From: Tetragonia tetragonoides
Taxonomy: Eukaryota; Streptophyta; Magnoliopsida; Caryophyllales; Aizoaceae
Direction: 5' to 3'
DNA length: 64,000 nucleotides
Assembly: GCA_038025085.1 (NCBI GenBank)
Contig: CM076140.1
Coordinates: 19,469,501-19,533,500, forward strand
The translations under genes were made by a program, and so were the position numbers. Every line of letters begins with the position of its first letter. The first letter of the stretch is position 1. Positions 1-11,498 of this stretch are shown piece by piece. The notes under the pieces are model-generated. The model did no database searches, had not been told where the DNA came from, and saw only the letters and a list, made by a program, of their open reading frames with translations.

Positions 1-3000
1 TCCATCCATAGGCCTCAATCACCCATATGGGGATATTAAACCGCGGCTTACTTGTGTTAGTAAGGACAGCCGCAGCATCAAAGACATACTTGAATGATGC
101 ATTCTCCCCAGTAAGTAAATATCTTTCACCTGGACGACCTTTCTCAATAGCTGCTACATGTCCCTCCACAACGTCATCAACATGACTAAAAGAAAACTTG
201 TCATTTCCACGTCCAATATAACCAGGCAGCCGGTAATTAAAGCGTTCTATCAACTGACAGCCAGAAAGGTGAATGTAGTTAATGATCAAATCCAAACTAA
301 CGACTCAAAACAAGAGAAAAAGCATGATAAATATAGCAGCAAAGAGAAAGGGATACAACAACAGCAAACAGAAATGTAAGAAAGGTTGTAGCAGCAGCAG
401 AAATCACCGGACTTATTAGCACATAGGATTTCAAGGAGAGAGGGGTATTCCCTTGGATGATGGTGGTGTCTTATGCTCTCTATGTTCTACAGTGGCAGAG
501 ATCTCCAATCAGTTATTTGCGGGGTTTTGTTTTATTCAAGCAGTATTGGTACAGGATCTATGAATGGCGGGGCATATCTAGATGTATTCCTGCTGATATC
601 TCTGGTTTTCTTCAGCAGTCGCATGTTTTCTCCTAAATCCAGCAATCTTGGTGTGGCTTGCCAGTGATTTCTTCTGCGTCTATTTGGTCTTTCTGGTTGG
701 CTCGAAATCAGAGATGCTTTCAGGACTCTGTCGCTGAGTTGTGGGGAGATTTTGGATATAATTAAGAATAGATCGTGGTGGTGGGCTAAGAACCATATAC
801 AACTTCATGCATGTGGCATACAACAATAGTTCTTAGTTCCTTCTACTTCTAGAGTTGTGTCCAATTGCAAAGCTGAAAAAAGGTCTTTCTAGCAAGGAAA
901 GAATTTATACAAAGTGGAAACACGTCAAAGATGATGCACTTGAAAGTTCAGATTCAGAGTGATCCTGATGGCTCATACTAGCACAATTGGTTGGATGCAG
1001 TCAATACTGAATGCTCAGCTCTGGAAAAACCAGGTGAAGCTGGCTGCAGGGGTATTTTCAGGAACTTTCGAGGGAGATACATGGACAATTTTCAGATGAC
1101 TTGGATTTGATGGATTCAAATCCAGCTCAACTTATGGAAATATTCCGTAGTTTACTCATACGATAACAACATATTGGTTGGATGCATTTGAAAGTTAAAA
1201 TTCAGAGTGATTCTGTGTTCTGTCAATACAGTTACATGAGTCGGCAAGGAAACAGAAGACCACGGAGGTGGCGGTAAACTATTAGTTTCATTGATGATAT
1301 TATTGGCTCTTGGGTTGCTTATGATGTTATTTCATATCATCAGGGAACAGAATGAAGAAGCAGATTGTTTGGCGCGAAAAGGTGTTGACAGGGGAGTCAT
1401 TTTACTTTTTGTGCGCACCAAAAAAAATATTATATGCATCGGTCTGAAAACTTTGTTATCAAGCTTAGCCTTCAATCTTTTTATAACTAGACTTTATGTT
1501 CGTTTGTGGAGGGCTCAATTGGGCTGTAGAACACTTGCATTGTTGAAAATTTGGCAATGAGTTGTCTATAAGAAAAAAGGATAGTAAAAAGAACATACTG
1601 GTCAAACATTTGTAGTAAAGTATGATCCAAATTGACACACATTTCCCACAATTGACCATTGCAAGTTGCAACAATCCAACATGAACAAGGTTGATTTCTC
1701 CAGCAGCACCGACTTAGCAACAATTTAGAGGTCAGAATCACAAATTTACAAATCTCTTGTGCTAACTACCAACATAGTTATTGACTAAAGCCAAAAATAG
1801 AAAACAGAAGTATATTGCACAAACTAAAAGCTTAACATAGAAGTATTATGCAGTGGGTCTCTTACTCTCTTACCAATCTTGCAACAGTATTTCCAGCCGT
1901 CATCTTCCCGGCACCATAAATAACCCCCGGATAGACAGGCACAATAGGAACCCCTTCTGATGCAGCTTGCAATGCAATCTTATCAGCTGCAACCTTTGAT
2001 CTCTCATATTCAGTACAAAAGAACTTCTCATGGTGCACCTATAATTTGCCCATTCCAAAAATCCAAATAAAACAAAAACTTGAATCAGCACCCATAAAAC
2101 CCAAAACAAAATTGAGTTCAAAATTTATTACAAATTGAATCTCTAATCAATTGCACCAATTCTCATAATCAGTACAAAAGAACTTCTCATCCTTAAATTT
2201 TCCCATTTCGAACACCCAAGAAAACTGAAATTTCAACCAACTCCCATGAAACTTTAACCAAAATTGAGCTCAAAATGTACACTACTTAAGAGTACTTACA
2301 TAACTAATATCTAGGACATTCAGTACACATGCTAAAATTGACCCGTTTGAAAACCCAAAGAAATCAGAAATTCCAACAACACCGAGAAAACCCAATTCAA
2401 AATTGAGCTGCAAAAAATGTACACTAATTCATAACTATGATCTCTCACATTCAGTAAAAAAAAAAACACTTCACATGATTCATCTAAGACTTACCCATTT
2501 CAAAACACATACAAAACCCAAAATTTCAACAACACCCAGAAAACCCAATTCAAAATTAAGCTCAAAACATACACAAAAACAATCCCAAAAAAAAAAACTC
2601 ACTTGATTCTCATCAGCAATTAGACCACCATCAGTAGGTCCAAGAGCAAAAAACGATGACGTATAGATAATCTTCTCAACCGTCGATTTCGTTTCTTCAT
2701 AAGCCTGAATCACATTCCTCAACCCTCCCACATTAACCTACACAAAATAATTAAAAAAAAAAACCCATAAAACAATCAAATAAAGAGACAATAAATAAAG
2801 AAAAATGATTTTGTTTTAGAGAGAATGTAATTTACAGGGAAGAAGCTTTGTGGGTTAGGAAGCCAAGGCTCAACAAGAGCAGCAGAGTGGACGATGACGT
2901 GGCAGCCGGAGAAAGCGGCGACAAGAGAGGAGTAATCAGTGATGTCGCCGTAGGAGAGAGAAAAGTTGTCGCTGGTGGTTGGGAGGAGACAGGTGTCGCT

Positions 3001-3108
3001 GGGTGATCGGACAAATGCGCGAACGGTGTAGCCATGGGTAATTAAGGCGTGGCAAAGTCTTCCACCTAAGTATCCTGATGCTCCTGTTACTAAGATTGTT
3101 TTCTTCAT
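1..3108 (-). CDS. FLDH: NAD(P)-dependent epimerase/dehydrogenase, farnesol dehydrogenase-like (partial at left edge)
   Basis: Extended short-chain dehydrogenase with a Rossmann fold, in the dihydroflavonol-reductase-like group. Four exons were read on the minus strand: 3108-2836 (codons 1-91), 2737-2603 (92-136), 2038-1874 (137-191) and 253-1 (192 onward, cut by the window). Every junction is GT-AG in phase 0. The N-terminus has TGASGYLG, the GxxGxxG dinucleotide-binding motif, at residues 8-15. YTSSFFAL near 116-123 supplies the active-site Ser/Thr, and YERSK gives the catalytic Tyr147 and Lys151. The last exon carries SFSHVDDVVEGH and LLTGENASFK, which I recognise from Arabidopsis FLDH, an enzyme oxidising farnesol to farnesal in isoprenoid recycling. 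Substrate is inferred from that resemblance only. Intron 3 (254-1873) holds LINE debris. The start is the first Met of the fold, about 75 bp below a TATA box. Confidence 0.85.
430..1570 (+). pseudogene. LINE fragments (C-terminal RT and RNase H region) in intron 3
   Basis: Degraded non-LTR retrotransposon sequence in the opposite orientation to the host gene. Around 660-790 one frame gives IWSFWLARNQRCFQ followed by a Trp-rich segment, typical of the linker after the zinc-binding domain of plant LINEs. At 1291-1420 another frame gives HIIREQNEEADCLARKG, the C-terminal end of the LINE-type RNase H domain (family pattern HxxREgNxxADxLAxxG). Many stops and frameshifts separate the pieces. No intact end, poly(A) tail or target duplication was found. 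Confidence 0.6.
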
Positions 3109-3179
3109 TTTTTATCAAGGTTTTTGAGGTCAACGAAAAGGTGTTTGAGTTGCCATTTTTGTGTCAAGGTGGGTTTGGG

Positions 3180-3185
3180 TTTATA
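3180..3185 (-). promoter_or_regulatory. TATA box of the dehydrogenase gene
   Basis: The minus strand reads CCTATAAACC here, a plant-type TATA box about 75 bp upstream of the ATG at 3108. Transcription would be expected to start near 3150. The Mutator-like insertion begins about 105 bp further upstream, so the core promoter is intact but detached from its former upstream region. Confidence 0.5.
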
Positions 3186-3291
3186 GGACTCAATCAATTG
3201 TATGCTCTCTGCAAATTTAACATGTTACACATGGGTGGGGATCTCTGCTGTGCCGTTCTGGTGCTGTCTCTATTTTCCCTTGTAAATAAAG

Positions 3292-3300
3292 GGTGGATTT
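3292..3300. repeat. Left target-site duplication of the Mutator-like element (GGTGGATTT)
   Basis: Nine bases identical to 24689-24697. Joining the flanks gives a plausible empty site with a single GGTGGATTT. Confidence 0.75.
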
Positions 3301-3323
3301 GGGCGCTTCTAATGTGTTGTGCC

Positions 3324-4037
3324 TAGGCCTGTCAACGGGTGGTGGGTTAATAGATACCCGCTTCATCCGTCCCAAATAAATGGGTGAAAATCCGTTTAAA
3401 CGGATTTGTGGGTGGATGGTGGGTGGATTGAGTGGTGGGTCGGGTGGAATTTGGGTGATAGATTTTTCACCCGTAAATCCACCCATCACCCGTTTAATGT
3501 TTTGAAATATAATATTTAAGATTAAACAATATAATTTCTTGTTATAATTCCTATCATTATTGTCTGCTTAGTGCCCAGTGTGCCCACCATCAAATCATCA
3601 ACAAAACTCTCCCTTCTTTTTCCTCCAGCATTCTCTTCTTTGCCCCCTTTCTTCTCTGTTTCCTTGTAAACTGACTTTCTCCAATAGAATAAACTCTGGC
3701 TATTACCTGTCCTCTTGAATTCACTCTCAGTGTTCCCTCACGACAACAACAGTATAATGCCTTATTTAAGGTGCTTTGAGATGTAAAAAGAAAATTAAAA
3801 GTTATTTGCACAGAGTTCGACGAGCTACATGCCAAGGCTCGGCTCGGAGAAAGGAAACGTTAAGTTTATTTCACCCGATAACCACCCGAATTCACCCGTT
3901 CACCCATAGATGATGGGTGGATTGGATGCGGGTGGAGTATTTCATGGGTGATGGGTGGACGAGTGAAACTCAAAAATTAAACGGGTGAATGCAGGTGATG
4001 CTCCACCCGCCCCGAACCCGACCCATTGCCAGGCCTA
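3324..4037. mobile_element. Non-autonomous hAT element, 714 bp
   Basis: The termini are inverted repeats: left TAGGCCTGTCAACGGGT, right end reverse-complemented TAGGCCTGGCAATGGGT (15 of 17 match). The 8-bp duplication GTTGTGCC is perfect at 3316-3323 and 4038-4045, the hAT signature. The interior has many short GGGTGGAT and CACCCGTT subterminal motifs and no transposase frame. It lies 23 bp inside the left end of the Mutator-like element. Confidence 0.85.
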
Positions 4038-4058
4038 GTTGTGCCGCATCGCGTAGGG

Positions 4059-6250
4059 TGTAACACCCCCGAATTCGCAACGATTTCCAGAGAACTATCG
4101 ACGTCGCTGTCCACGACTCGACACCGCCGAACCGTCACGGACCCAGGGGAATGCTACTACAACATTTATCGCTAAGGAGTAAATGCTAAGCAGAAAGGAA
4201 AACTAGGTATCAAAGAAAGCATCTAAACAAATTAAACACAAATATCAGAGTTGTCTATCCAGCGGTCTTAAGTCCATTATAGTTTTATTACAACTTTGTC
4301 TTCAAGGGCACAAACCAAATCCCAAAAAATCCAAGGTAACCAATAAATCCATAGTTCTAAACAAACAGCCCACATTCAACCTTCTAGCAAACCGTCCTCG
4401 CTCAGCTACACCTGCACTTTGGTTTCCGTGACGGAAACAAGGTACAGAAGAAAAAGAGAAGAAACAAAAGAAACAAAAATCAGATAAACTGAATAAACGT
4501 CGTCCATACCCAGTAAAAACACTTTCGCAAGCCTTACTTGGGTTTTAGAAGAATCATTTTGCATGCACAAGTAGTCATACAATCAAGCACACGCATACTC
4601 GATATTCAATTACATGCAATTCTTGCTTTAGTGATCATTCGAACACAAATAGATAAACCATCTTGATTAGAGAGATAAGAGAGCGAATAGAACAGCGATT
4701 ACCCATACTGTTCATAAATAGATATAGACATGCCATGGACTTACGCTAGTGTATACTCACATTACCTCTAACATAATAATCGATATGTAGAGAAATAAAC
4801 AATGAGAAATGATCCATCCCGAACACATTGCAAGGTGTCCATAAAAGTAACTTGGGAATCACGCATCCCTAGACTATATCAATTAGATAAGTCTCGATAG
4901 CTCGGCTACTCCTAGGAATCCATTAGGAGTCTTATTCTCATTTAATTCAATTCACATACTTGCATTGATTGACCTAGTGGTACAACGAGACCACGACATA
5001 CTACTTCATTTCATGCTCATGATAATGAATAATAATAACAACGATTACGACATAAGGGCATATTAAAAATAGTCATGATACATATATGTCTAACGAAATT
5101 TCGGCAGCACTTCGGCAGTAAATCAAGATATCCAAAAATTACACTTTCACAATTAACATCCAACAAATACAATAGTAGGTACTCATTAGCACTCAATAAT
5201 ATCCCATTCCAAATAGCACATATTATTATATCATAATAATATTAGAAATTCAGCATCGCCATAATTAAATATTAATTAGCATATAAACTAATTAATTAAC
5301 GAAACTTTATAAACTTATCATACTCAATATAAATCATATTTACAGCGAAGAATATATTTCAAATTCTCATAATTAACGACTATATAATTTAATCATGCTT
5401 CGCATATTAATTCACAATAATAATCAATTAGCACATAACACATCAAAATAGTTTTGATGGGGCTTTAGAAAGACGTAGGCATAATCGCTTACCTAATAAA
5501 CACTCACTAAGAAGTAGGTAACTTGGCTAATCACAACTCGATCACGCTTGTCCGTTTGGTCCTAATTAAAAATAATTACCGAGACATAATTAATAAATAC
5601 GAAAATCCAAACAGTACTGAAACTGTAAACTATTATTTTTATTAAATTTCTTGATTTATTCCAACCAATCTAGGCTTTTGAAAATCCGGATTCGGACTCC
5701 GAACGAGTGTAGAAAAATAAAAATAATTATTGAAAAAAATACTGAAAATACGAAATTAATTAAAACGAAAATACAAATTCGAAACCCTAACTTATTGTGC
5801 AAGTCTCGACCACGGTCACCCACAAGGGGACCCATGGTCGGACCCATCAGCACCTTCACCACCCCCTGACCACCGTGGTCGGTGGTGGTGGCTCGCCGGC
5901 GACCGACGGCCAGGAGAGAGAAAGAAAGAGGTTCGCGAGGGAGGGAGAGAACGAAGGGGAGAGAAAGAGAGAGCGACTGACCGGGAAGGGGGACACCGGG
6001 AAGGGCCCCAACGGCGTCGGCCGCCTGCCGGCAACCACCCAGGCGCGGCCTGGTGGCGCGGCAGCGGCCCGACAGCCGTGGCCCGCGAAACAGAGGGGAA
6101 GAGAGAGCAGGGTACGGGGAGAGAGAGAAAGGGAAAGCGAGAGAGAAAGAAATAAGGGGAAAGGGGAGCGGCTCACCTGGTGGTGGCCTGGTGCTCTCCG
6201 GCGAAGGGCGGCAGCAGTGAGGCCGAGAGAGAGAGAAGAGAGAGAAGAGA

Positions 6251-6323
<73 letters not shown>

Positions 6324-6729
6324 GTGAGAGAGAGGAGAGAAATTGTGAGGTTTTGGCTCCGTTTTTGCAACTGATCAACTGGCCCATCTCTTAGCTTAAA
6401 TAGGTGCTTAGTCAAGGAAAGTCAAGCCCTACTAGAATTACGATTATTTTCTGATTTAATTGCTAATTAAAAATAATTAAAACTAATTAAATGCTAATTA
6501 AAACCAATTAAAACAATATGAATAAGCCTTATTCATATACAAAACCATTTTAACTAAATCCCTCAATTTGATAATTATAAATCCCAAAATTCCCATAATA
6601 ATAATTAATATTATTATGGCTTAATTTGATTAAATCGAAACGAATAAATATACGATTTAAATCTCCGAAACTATTTATAAATGAATTATAAATCGATATT
6701 ATAATTATAGAAAGTATTGGGGTATCACA
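4059..6729 (-). repeat. 3' LTR of the chromovirus (left-hand copy, 2671 bp)
   Basis: Begins TGTAACACCCCCG and ends GGGGTATCACA, pairing with 12590-15189. It contains a GC-rich block (about 5790-6230) and a long GA/CT microsatellite (6218-6320) that is much shorter in the other LTR and explains most of the length difference. The unbroken reading frames across this block reflect low-complexity repeat rather than genes. Confidence 0.9.
6218..6320. repeat. (GA)n microsatellite in the left LTR
   Basis: Roughly 100 bp of nearly pure GA, with GAGAAGA interruptions at its left side. The matching site in the other LTR (about 14751-14800) is far shorter. Confidence 0.9.
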
Positions 6730-6730
6730 T

Positions 6731-6742
6731 TCTACCCTCCTT
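6731..6742 (-). other. Polypurine tract of the chromovirus
   Basis: The minus strand reads AAGGAGGGTAGA directly before the LTR start TGTGATACC, as expected for the plus-strand primer. A second copy of the same tract lies at 6962-6973. Confidence 0.7.
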
Positions 6743-6983
6743 AAAAGAAGTTTCGTCCCGAAACTTGAAACATGAAGTAATCACTTCTCAACGACGAAAC
6801 GAGTTTACCCATACGAAGGTATAAATCGATTTTAGGACAACGACAATGCAATGCGTGTACTACGGTTGTGATATAGGTCGATTAGCAGTGCAGCATGCAA
6901 TGCTAGAACATGCAACTCGTGCAAAGCGGTAAACAAAACACGAAATTACTAGGTGTGACATTCTACCCTCCTTAAAATGGGTT

Positions 6984-7556
6984 TCATCCCGAAACTCGAA
7001 TGGAATTAGTACCTTCGAGAAAGAGTTCTGGGTACTTCTCGCGCATCATGGATTCAGCTTCCCATGTTGCCTCTTCTTGACCATGACGGGACCACATAAC
7101 TTTCACAATCGGAATAGTCGTTATGCGAGTCGAGCGCTCTTTGCGGTCGGTGATCTCGATCGGATGTTCTTCATATGTCAAACTCTCGTCAAGTTCGATC
7201 GTTTCAGGTTGAACGACATGAGTTGGATCATGTATGTATCGCTTCAATTGAGAGACGTGAAAGACATTGTGGACTTTCTCAAGTTCCACAGGTAAAGCTA
7301 GACGATAAGCAACTTCACCAATCCTCTCTAGGATCTCGTAAGGTCCAATGTAACGAGGACTTAACTTTCCCTTACGACCAAAATGCATAACACCCTTGGT
7401 AGGAGATACTCGCAAAAGTACCTTGCTTCCCACCTCAAATTCTTCAGGTCTACGACCTCTATCTGCATATGATTTCTGGCGATCTTGTGCACTTCGCATC
7501 TTCGTCTGAATCACCTTCACAATGTTGACAGTCTGCTGGATCATATCAGGACCCAA
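6984..7556 (-). pseudogene. Chromovirus integrase C-terminus and chromodomain
   Basis: This frame continues the integrase after a one-base frame change. It gives the GPY/F-like segment (GKLSPRYIGPYEIL, about residues 68-81) and then a C-terminal chromodomain (about 134-182) with the W-x-R-H-G-x-E-E-A-T-W-E pattern. Chromodomains of this type target integration to heterochromatin. The frame ends in its natural stop. The missing upstream integrase part lies in other frames. Confidence 0.85.
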
Positions 7557-7695
7557 AAATTACAGTCTCGCTAATGTCGTTCCAACATACAGGCGATCTA
7601 CACTTCCTACCATACAAGGCTTCATATGGCGCTCGATCAATGCTTGAATGATAGCTATTGTCGTAAGAAAATTCGATCAATGGAATGTGTTTATC

Positions 7696-8547
7696 CTACG
7701 ACCCTTGGTATTCGAGGGCACGCGCTCGAAGCATATCCTCTAGAGTCTGGATTGTCCTTTCCGTCTGACCATCTATTGCAGGATGAAAAGCGGTACTAAA
7801 CTTCAATTTGCTTCCGAAAGCTTCTTGTAATTTCTGCCAAAAGTTAGAGAGAAATCTCGAGTCTCTATCAGAAACAATATCTTCAGGTACACCATGAAGT
7901 CTCATGACCTCCTTGACGTACGCGTCAACCAGTTTCTCCATTTCCCACGTGTCGTGCATAGGGATGAATCGTGTGACCTTCGTCAAACGATCTACAACCA
8001 CCCAAATGGCGTTGTTCTTCTTTTGTGTCAAAGGTAAACCCATGACAAAATCCATAGAAATCGAATTCCATTTCCAAGTTGGAACTTCCAGTGATTGTAC
8101 CATTCCACCCGGTCTCTTGTGCTCGATCTTGACTTTCTGACATGTCAAACACTTCACTACGAACTCAGCGACATCTTGTTTCATGCCTTTCCACCAGAAC
8201 ACTTGGCGAAGATCTTTGTAAAGCTTATCTCCACCAGGATGTACAGAATATGGTGTATTATGAGCTTCACCCAGAATCTGACTTTTGATATCTGGGTCAT
8301 TAGGTACACAAACACGTTCTCGAAATCTCATAATTCCATCTTGGCCCAAAGTGAAGTCCTCGGACCTACCCTCGTCTTTGTGGTTTAGAATCCGCTGAAG
8401 ATCCTCATCACCACTTTGTTTATCTTTGATCTCTTCAAGCAGTGTTGGTCGAACACTCATATGTGTTAAGGTACATTGAACGTCACCTTGAAACACAATC
8501 TCCACCTCGAGACTTTGCAAGTCAGGTATGATCTCCTTAGGAAGCAC
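7696..8547 (-). pseudogene. Chromovirus integrase (zinc-binding and catalytic core)
   Basis: An HHCC zinc-binding domain is recognisable around HPGGDKLYKDLRQ...CLTC, followed by the DDE core: MDFVMGLP contains the first Asp, DRDSRF the second, and GQTERTIQTLE the Glu. The frame stops at 7696, where the family has Trp in a SWDKHIP context, consistent with a TGG to TAG change. A further stop separates it from the RT frame at about 8566. Inactive as a polyprotein. Confidence 0.85.
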
Positions 8548-8568
8548 TAAAGCAGTGTTTAACGAATG

Positions 8569-9660
8569 TCAAGTCTTTCTACTAAAAGCATCAGCGACTA
8601 CGTTCGCTTTACCCTCATGGTACTGGATATCGATGTCGTACTCCGTCAAAAGTTCTAGCCATCTCCTTTGGCGCATGTTCAACTCTTTCTGCGTAAAGAT
8701 ATACTTGAGACTCTTGTGATCAGTAAACATCTTGATTGCGGAACCATACAGGTAATTTCGCCAAATCTTCAACGCAAATACGACAACAGCAAGTTCTAGA
8801 TCGTGCGTAGGATAGTTGTCTTCATGCTTCTTCAGTTGTCGTGAAGCATAAGCCACAACCTTTCTATGTTGCATCAAGACACACCCTAAGACATGCTTAG
8901 ACGCGTCACTGTAGACCTCATATCCTTCTGTTCCTGACGGCAATGTCAAAATAGGTGCACTTGTAAGACGTTTCTTCAACTCTTGGAAAGCAGTATCACA
9001 CTTGTCGGACCACACAAACTTTGTCGTTTTCTTCATCAAATTCGTGATTGGCTGCGCAATCTTTGAGAAACCTTCCACAAATCGTCTATAATATCTGGCA
9101 AGTCCAAGAAAACTTCGAACTTCGGTCACGGTCGTTGGCCTTAGCCAATCTGTAACAGCTCGAATCTTCTCTGGATCTACGACCACTCCATCCTTAGACA
9201 CCACGTGTCCTAAGAAAGATACCGTGTCTAACAAAAACTCACACTTAGACAACTTGGCGTAAAGTTGATGTCTTCGCAGAATCTCCAACACAGTACGTAG
9301 ATGTTGCTCATGCTCCTCGGCGTTCTTCGAGTAAACCAGAATATCATCGATAAAGACTACAACAAACTGGTCTAGATAAGGCTGGAACATACGGTTCATC
9401 AAGTCCATAAACTTTGCAGGCGCATTTGTCAACCCAAAAGGCATCACAGTGAACTCGTAGTGCCCATACCTCGTCCTAAACGCTGTCTTCGCAATATCAG
9501 GCTCAGAGATCCTCAACTGATGGTATCCTGATCGCAGGTCTATCTTTGAGAAAATTGACGCACCACGCAGTTGGTCAAACAGATCGTCAATTCGGGAAAG
9601 TGGGTATCTATTCTTGATCGTAATCTTGTTTAACTCGTGGTAGTCGATGCACAATCTCAT
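8569..9660 (-). pseudogene. Chromovirus reverse transcriptase and RNase H
   Basis: A long intact frame of 363 codons. The RT palm motifs include DLRSGYHQL and [13 protein letters not shown] at about residues 103-106 is the catalytic Asp pair. An RNase H domain follows from about residue 245 ([10 protein letters not shown]) to the conserved end ADAFSRK. It is separated from upstream protease sequence by a nonsense codon at about 9673, where the family has a Lys before DGS. Confidence 0.9.
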
Positions 9661-9672
9661 ACTACCATCCTT

Positions 9673-10119
9673 CTACCGTACAAACAAAACAGGAGCACCC
9701 CAAGGCGATACACTCGGACGTATGTATCCTTTTTGTAACAAATCCTCAAATTGTGTTTTCAGTTCCTTCATCTCAGCAGGTGTCATATGATACGGTGCTT
9801 TTGAAATTGGTGCAGAACCTGGAGCAAGCTCGATCGTAAAGTCGATAATGCATTGCGGAGGCATTCCGGGAATCTCTTCGGGAAAAACGTCAGCCTACTC
9901 GGAAACTACAGGAATAGGCTGCGGAGCTTCCGTCTCGCGACTCGTATCCACCACATGACAAAGGTAAATCGCTTCACTCTTAGTCACGCACTCTTTAACC
10001 TTGATTGTAGCCATCACCTTCAGCTTAGGCTTGACCACAACTCCTCGGTAAGTGATCCTCTTACCTTTAGGTCCTCGCAAAGAAACGCGTTGTTCAAAGC
10101 ACTCAAAGCACTCTAACAC
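9673..10119 (-). pseudogene. Chromovirus protease-RT linker fragments
   Basis: Two short frames, 10119-9895 and 9864-9673, together cover the region between protease and RT. The second contains [13 protein letters not shown] and [11 protein letters not shown], the classical start of the Ty3/gypsy RT domain. An in-frame stop near 9897 separates them. Confidence 0.75.
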
Positions 10120-10850
10120 TTTTCATACAATGCTTTACACTTAGCGATCGATCCATCTGGCATTCTCATATTTGCACTATACACAGAACTAGGTTCTAAT
10201 CCTATCTTAGATGCAAAGCACTTAGAAAGTACAGAATGCGTCGCACCACTATCAAACAAAACAAAAGCGGAAAAAGAATGAACAAGAAAAGTACCAGCGA
10301 TCAAGTTCGGGTTTGCTTCTGCTTCATTGCGATTCATCACAAAGATTCTACCATTAACCCCTCTATTGTTGTTGTTGCTGTTGTTCGGCGCAGGATTAGC
10401 AGTAACAGGAGCTTGAACTTGGTTGTTCACAGCAGGAGCAACATTGTTGCGGTTGTTGTTTTTGTTGTAACCCCCGTTTCGACGGTAGTTACCACCATTA
10501 CCACGATAGCCATTGTAATTCCCACCACGATTGTAGTTGTTATCACGGTTCTGCCCATTACCATTCCTACCTCGGGTCCAACATTCCGAAGCTTTGTGAC
10601 CTGGTTTATTGCACTCATAGCATTGCAACACGTCACCTCGGCAGTTCTTACCAGCATGCGTCTTGTTACAGCGGGTACAAGGCGTATTCCTTCTGGCCAT
10701 TATCGTAGCTCGATGACTATTCGAGTCACGATTTCTATTCGCATTGTGGTTCTGACCACCTTGGTAGCTGTTGTTGCCATTCGGTCTTGGCCTCTTGTCG
10801 CCGTTATTCGATTGCGATGGATTGCCTTCGTCGCGCTTGTTCTTTCCCAA
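10113..10850 (-). pseudogene. Chromovirus gag zinc knuckles and protease start
   Basis: An Asn/Arg/Gly-rich stretch with two zinc-knuckle-like motifs: CTRCNKTHAGKNC (CX2CX3HX4C) and CYECNKPGHKASEC (canonical CX2CX4HX4C). The protease active-site motif FDSGATHS follows. Two stops upstream (about 10880 and 10980) disconnect it from the main gag frame. Confidence 0.85.
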
Positions 10851-10979
10851 ATGCGTGTCACGGCGTCCAACAATCCTCTCCTAGTTCAGGGCCTTGTCAT
10901 AGGATTCCTGAAAAGTTATAGATTGTCTAGCGACAAAACGTTGAATATCCCATTTCAGTTCGTCCTCGAACCTTTCGAT

Positions 10980-11498
10980 TCACTCAGCTTCAGTTGTCAG
11001 CAGATTAGGAGCAAAAATAGCAAGCTCATTGAACTTGGCAGCATACTCGGCCACAGACAACTTGTCTTGGCTTAACCCTTCAAACTCACGCTGCTTCAGG
11101 CGTCGTAGAGCACTAGGATAAAATCTAGCACAAATGGCTACCTTAAAATGATCCCAATTAAAGTTCGGTGTGGCAAGCAAATCAGTTCGCACATCGTTCC
11201 ACCACTTGTTAGCTTCACCCTTCAGACAGTACGTTGCAGAGCTAACTTTCATGTTGTTAGGCCAATTTGTAGCCAGAAACAACTTCTCGAACTCGATGAT
11301 CCAAGTTTCCAGCTTTGTTGGATCGGCACCACCTTCGAACGTAGGAGGTTTAAGAGCGTCAAAATCTCGGAAACTACGCGCTGCAGAGGCTTGTGCGGTT
11401 TCCATCTCTTCTTGGCGTGCCATTTGTCGTGCCATGATCTCGACCACATCGGTCAGACCATCCTCGAGTCTAGCGATTCTATCGGCGTTGGTTGACAT
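10980..11498 (-). pseudogene. Chromovirus gag (capsid region)
   Basis: The 172-codon frame begins with a coiled N-terminus rich in Met, Arg and Glu. It then has the retrotransposon gag core: the PPTFEGG segment, the W-x-x-x-F-E-K-x-F pattern and GEANKWWND. The start Met is the first in frame downstream of the leader. It is prematurely stopped at 10980. Confidence 0.85.

Noticed and set aside
5656..6415. Long open frames on both strands (up to 243 codons), rich in Ser-Leu or Arg-Glu
   Set aside because: They are generated by the GA/CT repeat and GC-rich block of the LTR. The matching frames in the other LTR differ in length with the microsatellite.
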